From Gnetum montanum (taxonomy: Eukaryota > Streptophyta > Gnetopsida > Gnetales > Gnetaceae), in NCBI GenBank assembly GCA_015680685.1, contig MNCI01003975.1, forward strand, positions 2,317,534 to 2,381,533: a stretch of DNA of 64,000 nucleotides, written 5' to 3'. Below the pieces are notes generated by a model, which worked only from the letters and a program-made list of their open reading frames with translations, was not told the origin of the DNA and did not search any database. Shown here piece by piece: positions 1 through 11,239 of the stretch (its first letter is position 1; each line of letters starts with the position of its first letter). A program made the translations under genes and the position numbers.

Positions 1-199
1 AGGGTCAAACTAAAAATTGAAATCAAACCCATGGGAAAGGCCATAGACAACATCATCACAATAAAACGAATAGAGAGATAGGCATTTCCCTCACAATTTG
101 TTTGATAACGAATAGAGCCACTAAGAGCCTAATGCATATCACAAAGGCAATAAGATATCTCGCAAGCATCACAAAAAGAGTCTTCTACGTAAGCTTGAC

Positions 200-540
200 A
201 TGAATATTATTCTAAAATTTTTAGGAGGCTATGATTCAGATTGGCAACATTATTTACAAGCCTTCCATGATGCTTGTGCTTTCTACAACATTGAAATTCA
301 ATGGCAAAAACTTAAGCTCTTTCCTAGGACACTAATTGATAGAGCTAAAGTGTGGTATAGATCGTTGAGACCAAATTCAATCTGATGATGGTCTACAATG
401 CTAGAACTCTTCAATAGGAAATACCAAACCTACGTAAGAGTGTCTAACTTGAGAAGGCATATCTAAGAGTGGAAGGTTCAGCACCATAGTATCAACAAAT
501 GAATGCCACTTATGTTGCAAATGTGCAAAGACACATTGAC
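200..540 (+). pseudogene. Gag (capsid) fragment of element A
   Basis: The translation from about 200 to 385 is a retrotransposon gag core: GGYDSDWQHYLQAFHDACA and then WQKLKLFPRTLI match the gag of element I (residues about 320-365) almost word for word. The frame stops at 385, then continues in pieces (MLELFNRKYQTY-like) to about 480 before similarity ends. The intact homologue is about 1000 residues, so this is a short relic. The sequence upstream, 1-199, probably corresponds to the region just before the gag core, but I cannot read a frame through it. Confidence 0.8.
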
Positions 541-1060
541 ACTAGTGGATCCCAACCACAACGTTGAAAACATCCCTTCTAGAGGAAAGGTCATAAGTTG
601 AAGTAAAGCACGCATGAACCCACTGCATCAACCAAGCCAGCACAATACCAATCTAGTGAAACACCTTCCCTGCCTCAACAAATGACCTTCTACTACACAC
701 AAGGGCCACCATCTATCTGTACTCCAATTCCACATCCAACCAATGAATTTACAAATGTGGGGAGACAAATGAATCCATGCATACCATATCATGATCAAGG
801 GTGCAATTGTGGGCTAGTCATCCATAATTTTAACACATCTCATATCATGACCTACCATATAGATAATAATTAGGTGTGTGACCAATAATTTTTCTACCTA
901 GCCACCACACCACCAATAGACACCCAGTGGCCAGGGTATGGATAGTTCCCAACATATTGTACATGCATGGATCCTATTCATCCACTTAGTTATCCTAGCC
1001 ACGGCCAAGTGTTTAGTTGTGGGGGTTATCCCCCATTCTAACCTTCAGGATTCTTAAGTG
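541..1060 (+). pseudogene. Decayed gag C-terminal proline/glutamine-rich region
   Basis: This stretch gives Pro/Gln/Thr-rich translations, such as 682-873, similar in composition and position to the tail between the zinc-knuckle-like motif and protease of element I. No zinc-knuckle-like motif or protease is recognisable. It ends near a GTGTGGGGG-type block (about 1018-1040), the kind of sequence that follows coding DNA in Athila-type elements. Protease and pol appear to have been lost between here and the non-coding block. Confidence 0.4.
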
Positions 1061-2278
1061 TTTTTCATCTTTTTGTTTTACAATTTTTTGTCATTTTCCT
1101 ATTTCTTCTACTTTTTCCTAGTTGTTATTTTAATTTTCCTTATTATGTAATCTTGCTATTACTCATGTTGCCTATTGTGGTGAGGTTTTCTCTATGTTGT
1201 TGAATAATAAGGGATTGATTATTTGGACATTGCAACCACAACATCCATCCACCCATTTCATTAATAAGAGGTTCTTGCTCTGGTCATAATGGTAATCTTT
1301 TTCTTCATCCAATTTAATAATAACTCTATAATTTTTGTGTCCAGATAGAAGAGTCTCGATTCATGTTGCTAAGGTTGTAACCATATCCTTATAGATCTAA
1401 TGAAAAATGAGAGTAAGAGCAACTTAAAACAACACTAAATAAACTTTAGTGGGTCCTGCTAGAATGACTTGTACCCATGCTTGAAGGTTGATGGCTTCTT
1501 AGAATCAAAAAAGAATCGCAATAATTGTGCCATAATATTACTCCTCCCTTGGACAAAACACCAAGTGATGTTACTCCTCGTGACTTTGATAGTCTTATGG
1601 TTGTTTGCTGATGGGATGAAATGATGCAATGTCACTAAAATGTGGTTTGGACTTGGTTTGAATCTTGGGCAGAAAGACACATGGTTATTTAAGCATTAAT
1701 AAGACGTAATTTCATTATGACCATGGTATGATACCTCATGTCCCAATTTCTGCGATTGCTTCTCCGGTCCATCTCATCTCGTTGTCTAGATACTCATAAC
1801 TTGTGGTTTTGTGTAACATAGAGTTATTATCTTACTTTGGTGGTTTTAACATGTGTGTTTTGTTTCATAGGTATATGTCAAATTCAACCCCTTTAGTGCC
1901 TACAGACATTATAGGTGTGGTTAGACATGGGCATTATAGGCCAAAACCTACTTTGGGGAGTACCCACTCATGTAGCTTTTATGACTCATACTTATTTCAC
2001 ACAACCACACCATCTTTCATCTTTCAAGTGCTCAAATTTTTATATTTTATTGTTTCCCTTAGTATGAAACTAATCTATCCCACAACCTCGATTTTAGCAC
2101 CTTTTTCTTACTCATTCTAATGTTTTTCACACCAATGACTTCATCTTATCACACTTTTGGTGTCTCTAATTCATTTTTCCCTTATCCAAAATGCTCAACT
2201 TAACTTTAAACCTTCCAATCAATTGCAAATCTCCATTTTGCATGTTCACTGACTTCCCTAAAATACAAAAATTTGGAC
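1061..2278 (+). other. Non-coding 3' region of element A
   Basis: No supported gene. The T-rich start (TTTTTGTTTTACA at about 1070) and the ...TTTGGGGAGTACCCACT... block at about 1950 correspond to 50320 and 51525 in element I, so this is the family's conserved non-coding region downstream of pol. Small open frames on both strands here (for example 1459-1680 minus and 1803-2120 plus) have no recognisable content and are not conserved as frames in element I. Confidence 0.55.
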
Positions 2279-2370
2279 CTCGACGTCATGTACCCGACAT
2301 TGGGTCTGACCTAATGTCGCATACACGATGTCATGTAGCCAATGTCGGGTCTCAAAAAGGCTATAAATAT
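2279..2370 (+). promoter_or_regulatory. Internal U3-like palindromic module with TATA box
   Basis: Three related blocks of the form GATGTCATGTA-CCC-GACATTGGG are followed by CTATAAATA (TATAAATA at 2362-2369). Element A's own 3' LTR has the same GTCATGTACCC-AATGTTGG block and a TATAAATA box (5949-5956). This is therefore a second copy of the LTR promoter module inside the element, about 540 bp upstream of the extra ORF. The sequence after the TATA box does not resemble the LTR R/U5 region, so it is not a nested LTR. Promoter function is inferred only. Confidence 0.55.
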
Positions 2371-2913
2371 GACCCCCGTGAAACTTGAACTTCAATTTTT
2401 CTCATTTTATACTATGGGAGTTGAAGTGTTTTCTCATGACTTAGAGCCTCCATCTTCCACTTGCGATATCAAGCTCTTTAATGCTCTGATTCTCATGCTG
2501 TTTAAATCTATCTAAACTCATAATGTTCCACTTAGTCATGGGGGTACGTGCATGCAAAACTTACATCAATTTGCTAAAATTTGCTATTGCCCAAAAGGTA
2601 TTCTAAAGGTAAGAATGTTGAAAACCCTAGAAATTATTATGAAAAATCACTAATGGTAATGCCAAAAGTCCAATTTTTCTAACCCATGGACCCATAACTA
2701 TTATTATAACTCACATATAATGAAAAAGGAAACCAATTCCGAGGGTTGTAGAAAGAGATAGACACTCTTTGGAGGATTTTTCTTGACAATTTTCCTAAGC
2801 ATGCAATCATATGCATTATGAGCTTAATGAACTAAGGTTATGAGTAAAGGCATAAATTGATTGATGATAACAAACAGAACCTTGGTAATTATTGGTTTTT
2901 ACTTGATTGCAGA

Positions 2914-5623
2914 TGACCCCAAAAAGAGGTGCTCAGGGTGAACCCTCGTAGAGAGCCACTAAGCATCCATGTGGTGGCCATGGTTAGTAAAGAGAACATG
3001 AGAAACATGCTAAGCAGGAGGCCCAGTTGTTCAATATTCATCAAGAGGCCCCTACTACCTGGAAATTAGCCCAAGGAGAGGCAGTAGAAGTATCAGCCCC
3101 CGAATAGGGACAATGTCTTATGTCACCCCCTAACAACCTTGCTGCCACCTTGGAAAAATAAACACTAGCTGAAATCATTATGAAAATGAACTTCGATCCA
3201 TTCGTGGAGTTTGCTTTAGAAGCAATGCAGACGCAATTCAAAGCATTTCCATTGTGGCCTATCTTGTTTGACAGTGGTGAATGGTACCTAGGTGAAGTCC
3301 ATCAATTCTAGCATAATAAAGATGAGGGCACCATTGCTAATATCTATGGGTGATTATCTCTTATTTAGTCAAGGAAATTGCTGCAGCTCTCAACCTACCC
3401 AATGAAGGAGCTAAGGTTGCTCACTTGTCAACTAGATCCAACCCCAAAACAAAGAAACTATGGCTAAGATGGACGTATGACAAAGAAGAAAAATCATACA
3501 ATGAAATGACTCTAGACGAGAAAGTCTACTTTAAGATTGGTACATACCACCTATTTTTGATGATAGGGCTCAATCAAATCTCCACTTATGTGGCTAGGGA
3601 AAGTGCCATTCTGATAGGAAAATTTGCAACCAACCTTCCCCAGTATTACTTCATAGAAATTTAGTGCTAGTTTGAAGAAACAAAGTCAAGGAGATCAACA
3701 CTTTCATTTTCCTGCTTAATTAGGAAACTGTGCAAGCACACGAGAATCCTAGGATAAACTAATGATATCCTTAGGAAGGCCCAACACACCTCCTTCATAA
3801 AACTTCTGAAAATGGTAGCACCAAGAAAAGATTATGGTGAAGAGCAAGAAGTAAAGAAGGAGGCTATGTCATGAACAAAGATGCAACGAGAGCCTGAACA
3901 GTGTCCACAAGCACAAGCTCCACCATCATTGCCACAAGATTATAGGCCTTTGATGAGCACCTACTAAGGATCGCTAAAACAATTAGCTATGGAAGCAAAG
4001 ACGAGGCCAATCTCTTCTAAGTCACAGATGACACTATACAATCCATCATATCAACTAATCCAATGAGGGGAGAAATCTTAATACAGTAAGGCGGAGTAGG
4101 AGGAGAAGGATCCTAGTGGTCACGCTAAATCTCTAGAAACATTGCATTCTTTCAAGTCACATTGGAAACTAGAGAAGGTACCGTAGTTATGATTTTACAA
4201 CATGAGGATGTAATAGATGTAGTAGAAGTGATCACTAATTATATCAAAGAGTCATTCAATGTGCCTGTTGTGCCCTTGACAGATCTGGTAGGAACTAGAG
4301 ATGCACAAATGTTGGTTGGGACCTCAATGACTCCTACGGTGCATGAGGATGTGCTTGATCGCTTGCTATAGACAAGTCAAGCGATGATCACTTTGTTTGA
4401 CATCCCTAGTGATGTCACTGAAGCACAATTAAATCTCATCACTGCCAAAGGGAAGTTGGTCATGGTAGGGGTTAGGATAGAACATGCAGAAGTTGAGATA
4501 CAGAGATTACAAGATGAGTTGACTACCCTACAAGTTGAACAATAGGATCCTACTCATTTTGTTGTGCCATAACAATTAGAGCAATTCAAGATAGAGGAGC
4601 TCACCAAACTAATAGAGAGAGAAGGAGATGGTAGTTTAGAATGCCTCTACTGTAGATGCACAATCTCATGCATATAAAAAAGGCACTAACCACCATCCAA
4701 TAAGAAAATAAGTAGCTCACTATAGAGAATTCTCAATTGACCACTGTGGAAAAACAAAAGAACATTATAGAAGATAGTGTCTAAAAATTGCAAGAATAAC
4801 TAGTGAGGGTCAACTAGGATATGAATAGATTGGCCTAGGAGAATAGAATGCTTTCCATGGAGGAGGTACATGCTATTCGCCAAAAGTTAGCAATTGAAAC
4901 CAATGTATAGAAAAACAAGACTAAAAAACATGAAAAGTTGAAAGAGCACTTCCGTGACCAAGTTGGCAAGTACAAGGAAATTAATAAGAAGGAAATCAAG
5001 ATGGCCAAGGCCCACATTAGCTCCTTATCAGCATATAATTTTGAGTGGCAAGCCATCTTGGATAACTATGCCATGGTCCAGCAAGCGGAAGTCAAAAACA
5101 ATGACCTACAGATATATGGCATTGACTAATCTTATTAGATATGCCAACCTTACCATGTTAACAGTAGGTCATCCCTGAAGTAAGCTAGAGAAATGAGTGA
5201 TGACCACCTATGCATTGTATGAGAAAGAGTTTGCAGATCGAAATGATGCTTTGCAAAAGTTGTAGGTGGAAAACTTAGAGTTAGAGGTGGTTAGATCTAG
5301 TTATTAGGAACAAAAAGATGTAGCCTTGAACCTAGCTCACAAATTGATGGATTATCATGAACTTAGGGACAAAGCTAGGGCTTTTGAGGAAGAACAACGG
5401 TAGTTCACGACATGGTATGTAAAGGCAAATCAAATGTTTCTGCAATTGCCATGTTCTTAGGATGTACTGGCACTAGCACACCTCAACACAATAGCCTAGA
5501 CAGTGCACAACCCATGGATGGAGGAAGAAAAATTGTAGGCCTTGCTCAATCATTACAAATCTCAACGGCCTAGTGACAAAGGGACGTAGTCAATGGAAGA
5601 GCCACCACCTTTGGGCATCATGT
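2914..5623 (+). pseudogene. Extra downstream ORF of element A: N-terminal domain plus long coiled coil
   Basis: A decayed reading frame of about 900 codons lies in the position where Athila elements carry an env-like or extra ORF. It starts at ATG 2914, directly after TTGCAG, a plausible splice acceptor. The first 150 codons stay in one frame (QTQFKAFPLWPILFDSGEWY) with stops mostly at expected Gln codons. A shift leads to 3350-3664 (KLWLRWTYDKEEKSYNEMT and a hydrophobic helix), then a Pro-rich linker. From about 4375 to 5620 there is heptad-like Leu/Glu/Lys sequence (for example EVEIQRLQDELTTLQVEQ and 4938-5129), ending PPPLGIM-stop. The N-terminal part faintly resembles the plant transposon-associated domain found beside Athila gag-pol genes. 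That is a guess, and function is unknown. Confidence 0.55.
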
Positions 5624-5814
5624 GAGCTTCCTAGTTTTGTTTTTATTTTGTTTTGTAATAATGTGTTTCATTTTTGTACTACACCATTGTGACATGCAAA
5701 TAGTCAATTATTTTGTTCATTGTTTGATTCAGTTAATAATCCCATACCTACCAATATTTTGTAAAGAACTTGTTCCTCATTTTGTTTAACTCAAGAATAA
5801 GTTTCCATTCAATC

Positions 5815-5823
5815 ATGGGGGTA
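5815..5823 (+). other. Polypurine tract of element A
   Basis: ATGGGGGTA lies directly before the LTR start TGATG, exactly as in element I (52308-52316). It would prime plus-strand DNA synthesis during reverse transcription. A second copy of the same motif lies at 2538-2546. Confidence 0.7.
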
Positions 5824-6695
5824 TGATGTGTCATCATTCAATGGCCTCGACATCATATATATGACATTGAAGCCCCGATGTCATGTACCCAATGTTGGGG
5901 CCAATAAGCAATGTCATGTACCCAATGTTACCTCATTTGGATGTTGCCTATAAATATGTTGCTGGGGTACTCAGATGAGACAAGTAGTAGAGAATCAAGT
6001 AGATAGTTTAGTTTTAGTTTCTTTTCTTTAAAATCTATTATTTCCAATGCATGCCTATAGCATGATTTTTGTAATCATATGACACCTTTGTTTGAGTGTG
6101 ACATACTTGGACATGTTACATGACTAGCAATAAAGATTGAGATTACTTCCATCATTGTAGCATCCACTTAGATTATTGTTGCTTTAGTTATTTACGATTT
6201 CCTTTAGTTAAGTATTTTCATTTATTTCTATTTACTATTCTTGTTATTAAGTGGAATGCATATGCCTTGAACATGAGTGTTTAAGTGTAAATACTTGGTA
6301 ATCCAAAGGTGTATCATCTAGCACAACTAGTGATGTACACTTGGCAATCCCCAAAGTAGTCTCACAAAGTCCAAGATGTGTACGGACGGTTAAGAGTAAA
6401 TACCATCGCCCATAGGCTAGTTTAGATCTTATTTTCCATTATTCATTAGTTTAATTAATTCATCTCTTATCACCATTAGAAGTAGTGTAGAAGTAGAAAT
6501 AACATCATATGCCTCACTCTAGACTAAACCATACATGAAAAAGCTACCACTAGTCCAAGTCAGAAGACAACAAACTATGATCAAAGCATAATGATCTAGA
6601 TGCCATAACTAGTCTCATCTGTAGACATCAACTAGATTGTGTGTGAACATTTGTAATTCATATGGTTGAGTGTAGGGATACCTTACTACTCATCA
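5824..6695 (+). repeat. 3' LTR of element A (872 bp)
   Basis: It starts TGATGTG after the polypurine tract and ends ...GTAGGGATACCTTACTACTCATCA, matching the ends of the LTRs of C, I and J. U3 carries repeated GTCATGTACCCAATGTT blocks and a TATAAATA box at 5949-5956. The middle part has lost CpG sites relative to element I. The next bases (about 6703 onward) match the interior of element G, so the right boundary is well supported. Confidence 0.85.
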
Positions 6696-6702
6696 CTAGT
6701 AA

Positions 6703-6860
6703 AATTGCAAGGGGTAAAGATGTTGCAAGTGTTCCAAAGGTTGTGCTCATTGCAAGTGTTCAAAAGAACAACAAAATTATGTGAGGCAAAGATGTTGCAA
6801 GTTCTCTAAAGGCCGTGCCCATTCCAAGTGATCCATTCTGGGACTACAACATGCTTGCCC
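6703..6860 (-). repeat. Degenerate two-copy repeat at the edge of element B
   Basis: The block G-run, AAAGATG, TGCAAGTG-TC-AAAGG occurs twice (about 6710-6750 and 6787-6830). It aligns with a similar pair in element G (33060-33190). The match shows that B and G share this part of the 3' untranslated region. Confidence 0.5.
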
Positions 6861-6939
6861 ACATGATGTAGAAGGGGGGGCAAGGGTTATGCTTGTTCAC
6901 TCACTTGCAAGATGATGGAAGGAATTATTAGTGGCTGAC

Positions 6940-7480
6940 CATGAAACTAGTTTAAGGTCTTGGTAGATCATGGCCTTACTAGTTTAAGGTCATAGTAGAT
7001 CGTGAACCCAATTTAAGGTCCTGGCAAACCATGCTATGCTAGTTTATAGTCCTAGTAGATTATTGTGTGCTAGTTTAATGCCATAGTGGATGTGTTGTGC
7101 CACTTTAAAGTCATGGTGGACAGCTTGTTTATAGTCTTAGTGGACACATTGTGCAAGTTTAACATTGTGACCCAAGGATTAGTTGTGCTAATTTAGTGTC
7201 TTAGTGACATGCTGTGCCAGTTTCGCATTGTAGTGGATGAATGCTATGCTAGTTTAGTGTTATAGTAGATGAGTTGTGTGTGACTGCTATGCAAGTTTAA
7301 TGTCATAGCAAAAATTTGTTGTGTGTGCACTAGTTTAATGTCATTACGGACAACTATTGTGCCAGTTTAACGTCATAGTGCATGAATGCTTATGCCAGTT
7401 TATCATCATAGTAGATGAATGCTTATGCCAATTTAGCATCATAGTAGATGATTATGCTAGTTTAGCATCGTAGCAAATGA
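6940..7480 (-). repeat. Tandem repeats in the 3' untranslated region of element B
   Basis: About a dozen degenerate units of roughly 30-45 bp share the core AGTTTA-GTCATAGT-GATG-TGTGC. The same type of array, with more regular 31-bp spacing, lies at 33290-34015 in element G. Arrays between integrase and the polypurine tract are known from Tat/Ogre elements, where this region varies strongly and can seed satellites. Confidence 0.7.
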
Positions 7481-7615
7481 TCTATTCACCTTGTTTCATT
7501 GATGTGTGGTGCTACATGCTAGATGTAGTACAACTTCAAGTATGAATGGTTCACTAGATTGGCAGACTCATTTCTATCTTGATCAGCAAGCTTGATTGCT
7601 TTGTTATTGTAGGCC

Positions 7616-8600
7616 TTAGTGACTAGGAAAGGCCCAATTAGTTGAGAATTTATCCACAAGTTCATGAATGACCTTGAGAACTAGGTTCCCTTTCTTGATT
7701 AGGCGCTGATGTTGGTTATGATGATGCTTTTGTTGTTGCCTTTCTTGATACCATTCAATGTGATCAAGAGTACACATGTGCTCCTCATCTATTGATTTTA
7801 GGTCTATGGTTCTCAATTCATTATTCTAACCTTTGTCGATGAAGTTCGAGAATATTACCTAGATAGATGGAACCTGTAATTCAAGTGGCAAAATTGCTTT
7901 AGGCTTGTAAATGAGGTTGTAAGGCATCATACCTATTGTTGTTTGGCATGTTGTGTAGTAGACCCAAAGTACATAGACTAATTGCTCATGCCATCATCAT
8001 TTGCTAGTACTTAGCATTTTCTTGATAAGGTTGACAATGACCTTGTTAGTGACCTCTACTTGGCCATTTGCCTAAGGGTAGTATGACAACAACAAAGAAT
8101 GTTTGATATGAAAGTGCTCATAGAAGGTTTTAGTTTTGGCACTGCTAAATTGTAGCTTGTTGTTCATTACTATTACCATGGGTGAGCCGAAAAGGATCAC
8201 TATGTTGTCTAACACAAATTTGCAAACTTGTTTTGATGTCATCTTCCTAAGGGGAATAGCCTCAATCCATTTGGTGAAGTACTCAGTTGTAGTTATTTTT
8301 ATGCTATGCCCTGTGGAGGACTTAGGCATTATGGGTCTGATGATGTCCAAACCCCAACATTGGAATGACCATGTGATTTGCATTGTGTGTAATTCAGCTG
8401 GTGGTAGTTGCATTAAGTTGCCATGCTACTTACAAATGTTGCATGGTTTAACCTTCGAGATGCAATTGCTTTCCATGTAAGGCTAATAGTAGCCTAGCCA
8501 TCTAATTTTTGTTGTCATTGCCCTAGGTGCTATATGGCCTCCACACAGTCCTTTGTGGACTTGCTCAATGATTGTTTGCATCGCTATTTCTTACGTAGGT
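7616..8600 (-). pseudogene. Integrase of element B
   Basis: The core lies at 8413-8072 on the minus strand. CWGLDIIRPI aligns with the first catalytic-Asp block (WGxDxxGP), and YFTKWIEAIPL and the later FGSPMVIVMNN block follow, the second Asp being lost (IVMNN for the usual xxDNG). It continues in broken frames to the C-terminal part at 7816-7616 (KKGNLVLKVIHELVDKFSTNWAFPSH), which matches the usual GDLVLRR...GKLxPNWEGPY region. Stops and frameshifts separate the pieces. The enzyme would insert element DNA into the chromosome. Confidence 0.8.
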
Positions 8601-9099
8601 TAATAGTATGCCATTGTAGGATCTACGACATAACATGTTATCACCTACAATGACATACTACCATGAATGTTTACGCACTACATCTTTTGCAATAGTAGTT
8701 AATTGTTGCAAAGGCTCATCCTATAAGAGATACGCCTTGATGTCAGCAAACCACTCTTCTACGTGGGTTGTGCTTACTAATGACTATGGATACAACATCG
8801 ATGATTTGCATGATATGCATAGTGCAATCCACCACCAAGTTGGACAATGCATCGAACATGCTAGGCACAATGCTAAGGGCTAATTTTGCTAGTGCGTCGG
8901 TAATTGCATTTTTGTTTCAAGAAATATGTTGGACATTAGTAGTTCCAAAGTGTTGAAGTAGGTGCTTTACTAGGTCACAATAAGGCTGTAAACATTGTGC
9001 CTTGCAGGTGTAAACCTTTGTTACCTGGTTGACCACTAGTTATGAGTCACCTCGAATCACTATGTGTTGGATCCCTAGGTCACATGCTACAATGGGACC

Positions 9100-9850
9100 T
9101 CAGAGGAGACCTTTGTTCTCTACCACTTTGTTATTGCAAGGATATGTGAAACGATATGTGAAGGGTTGGATCTCCTTGGAGAGAAATGAGATAATAGTAG
9201 TAGTGCTACCCCCTCGAGAGGTTGAAGCTCTATCAAAATGTAGGAGTGCCTCATAGTTATCAGACACTTGGCTAATGCTATTAACATGCTTGTCTAGGAA
9301 TTTGGGATCTATGGTTACTTGATCATTTACGGGTGAAGCTATGAGTTGTGCAGCTATAGCTTGACCTTTTGTTAAGGCTTGCACGATGTAATGTAGGTCA
9401 ACCTCTACTATTATTTCTTTTCATTAGGGAATGCAACTACTTTCGTAGATATTTGTCACTATGGCTTAGAGTACATTATTTTGCAAATGATATTAACTTA
9501 ACTACAGAAGAGGTAATGCCTTCACTTCTTTAGTGAGAAGCCTAGGGCAAGATAGTGTTTTTTCACATTATTGTATTTTTCCTCATAGGCTACTAATGTG
9601 TGGCTTAGGTAGTAAATCAGGAACTCTGTGCCATCATCTCACTTTTTCCAAAGTAAAGAAGTGATCGATGCATCATAAGTGGCAAGGTAGATATAAAAAG
9701 GTTTATCTCCTTGTGGAGGGTGAATCGTAGGTAGTTGTGCTAGCTCTTGCTTAAGGTTGTCAAATGCTTATTGGCACTAACTAGTTTACTCAAAGTGAGC
9801 TCCTTTCTTAAGCAAACGTTGCATTGGTTGTAGCTCGTCGGTTAACCGAG
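9100..9850 (-). pseudogene. RNase H and second RNase H-like domain of element B
   Basis: At 9384-9100 (minus) the frame reads GQAIAAQLI ... LLHFDRASTSRGG ... FTYPCNNKVVENKGLL. This fits the second, archaeal-type RNase H of Tat elements (usual form FDGSSN-GAG-L...CTNNxAEYEAL), with catalytic residues altered. The first RNase H should lie at about 9850-9480, where I see only scattered similarity. Pairing two RNase H-like domains is the main basis for placing B in the Tat group. Confidence 0.65.
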
Positions 9851-9890
9851 TGATAAACCTGCATACAAATTGTAATCTACCCTACAACCC

Positions 9891-10615
9891 TCATAGCTCC
9901 TTAAGGTTGGTTAGTAGTGATAAGTTAGTTATGGCCTTGACCATGTTGGGATCTATGCATATTCCTACTTTGGATAGTACAAAGCTGAGCATCCAGCTCA
10001 TTTCGATGCCATTGGATAGTACAAAGCTGAGCATCCAGCTCATTTCGATGCCAAAAACATACTTTTTGGGGTTTAGCATAAGCTCTTGTTTTAAGCAGTG
10101 TTTAAGCACTAGGTCTAGATCATTTGTGTGATTATGGATCACTTTGGACTTAACTACTATGTCATCGACGTAGTCATTGAGCAAACTTAGTATGTAATCA
10201 CTAAAGATGTATGTCATTGTGTATTGATACATTACTCCTACATTCTTAATCAAAAAGGCATCATGATATAGCAAAACACACCCCAGGGGATCATGAAGGT
10301 TGTGCTGAGTTGGTGCTTAGGGTTGATCCCAATCTACTTGTAGCCAGAGAACCCATCCATGAAGGACAACAAGGCATGCCTAGCCGTGGTATCGATCAAC
10401 TGATTGATACTAGGCAACAAGAAGTTATCCTTGATGGTTGCCTTGTTTAATTCTTGGAAATCTATGCAAATGTGTATGCTTCTATTTTTCTTAGGCACAG
10501 CTACCATGTTGGAGACCCAGTCTACATAGTCAACAACCTGAATAAAACTAGCTTTGTAAAACATGATGATTTCATTGCGGAATACCAACACCACCTTAGG
10601 TCTAACCTTGCACAC
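9891..10615 (-). pseudogene. Reverse transcriptase of element B
   Basis: Two frames cover the palm and fingers. 10615-10334 reads FIQVVDYVDWVSNMVAVPKK, ICIDFQELNKATIKDN and ARHALLSFMDGFSGYK. 10274-9891 contains the catalytic box YVDD (NDYVDDIVVKSK) and then HCLKQELMLNPKKYVFG. Order and wording are those of Tat-lineage reverse transcriptase. A frameshift near 10300 separates the frames, and a 14-residue tandem duplication lies after the YVDD box. It is inactive, although the catalytic aspartates survive. Confidence 0.85.
9970..10053 (-). repeat. Near-perfect 42-bp tandem duplication in the RT pseudogene
   Basis: The unit beginning TTGGATAGTACAAAGCTGAG occurs twice back to back with period 42, identical over about 41 bases. 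It adds 14 codons in frame (GIEMSWMLSFVLS repeated). The surrounding pseudogene is heavily mutated but the two units are not, so the duplication is young compared with the insertion. Confidence 0.9.
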
Positions 10616-10618
10616 TTT

Positions 10619-11035
10619 CTATTTAATTAGTTTCATGTAAGTTTGAGAATGATGTTGTGCTAGACTAGTTGGGGATCTAGGTTTAGCATGTGTCTTGTAT
10701 GACCATGCAAATAATTTGATGTTATCATTAAGCACTCTAGCAATGTCTTGATCATGCTGGGGCTTTAGCAAAGAGCTTAGTTTTAGCATTCTTGCCTTAC
10801 CATTAGGTGTAGCTACAGGGATCTCAATAAGGGAATCCTCTATGACATCCCCTACCTTTAGATCGAGAGCCTTAACTAGATGGTCAAGCCAATCTAGTGG
10901 TGCTTCTATAGATTCTATGTACTCCTTGTAGGTGGTAGGCTCTAGGTCTAGGCAATGAAGGTTGATGCATCGCTTAATATCACCATGAGGCCTTGTGAGG
11001 ACCAAGGGTGAGAAGATATGCTCTTGCATGACCAT
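10619..11035 (-). pseudogene. Protease-to-RT linker of element B
   Basis: This 138-codon minus frame reads RCINLHCLDLEPTTYKEYIE ... VLNDNIKLFAWSYKTHAK, the connector before reverse transcriptase in Tat elements (usual LLxxNxDVFAWxxxDM). It ends four bases from the RT frame. No DSG-type protease core is found upstream to about 11240. Confidence 0.65.
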
Positions 11036-11239
11036 GGCGTCTTCCTAGAAAAATAACCCAGAAAAACATTATGTGCAAATGAAAGAAAGCAATCAAGTAA
11101 AAAGTTGCCTAACTTATGCACATAAATAGCAATGAGAGGTAAACATGTTGGTGCTAGTTTTAGGTCTTAGTGGACCATGAATGTATTAAATGTGCTATTC
11201 CAAGGAGGGCTGGCCATGCTTGGGGACTAGAATTGACTC

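Larger units (their letters stand above)
1..6695 (+). mobile_element. Element A: Athila-like LTR retrotransposon, 5' end outside window
   Basis: The order seen is a gag remnant, a non-coding stretch, an internal promoter-like module, a long extra ORF, a polypurine tract and a 3' LTR ending in CATCA. The non-coding part and the last 150 bp before the LTR match element I (for example the AATCCCATACCTACC block at about 5730 and 52250), which fixes family and orientation. No protease, reverse transcriptase or integrase is visible, so this copy could not move alone. DNA right of 6695 matches the 3' untranslated region of element G, so A most likely inserted into element B. The 5' LTR must lie left of the window, so its TSD cannot be checked. 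Confidence 0.8.

Noticed and set aside
6700-7500. Short regularly repeated units suggesting a CRISPR array
   Set aside because: Units are degenerate and contiguous without unique spacers, lie in a plant retroelement 3' region and recur in element G.
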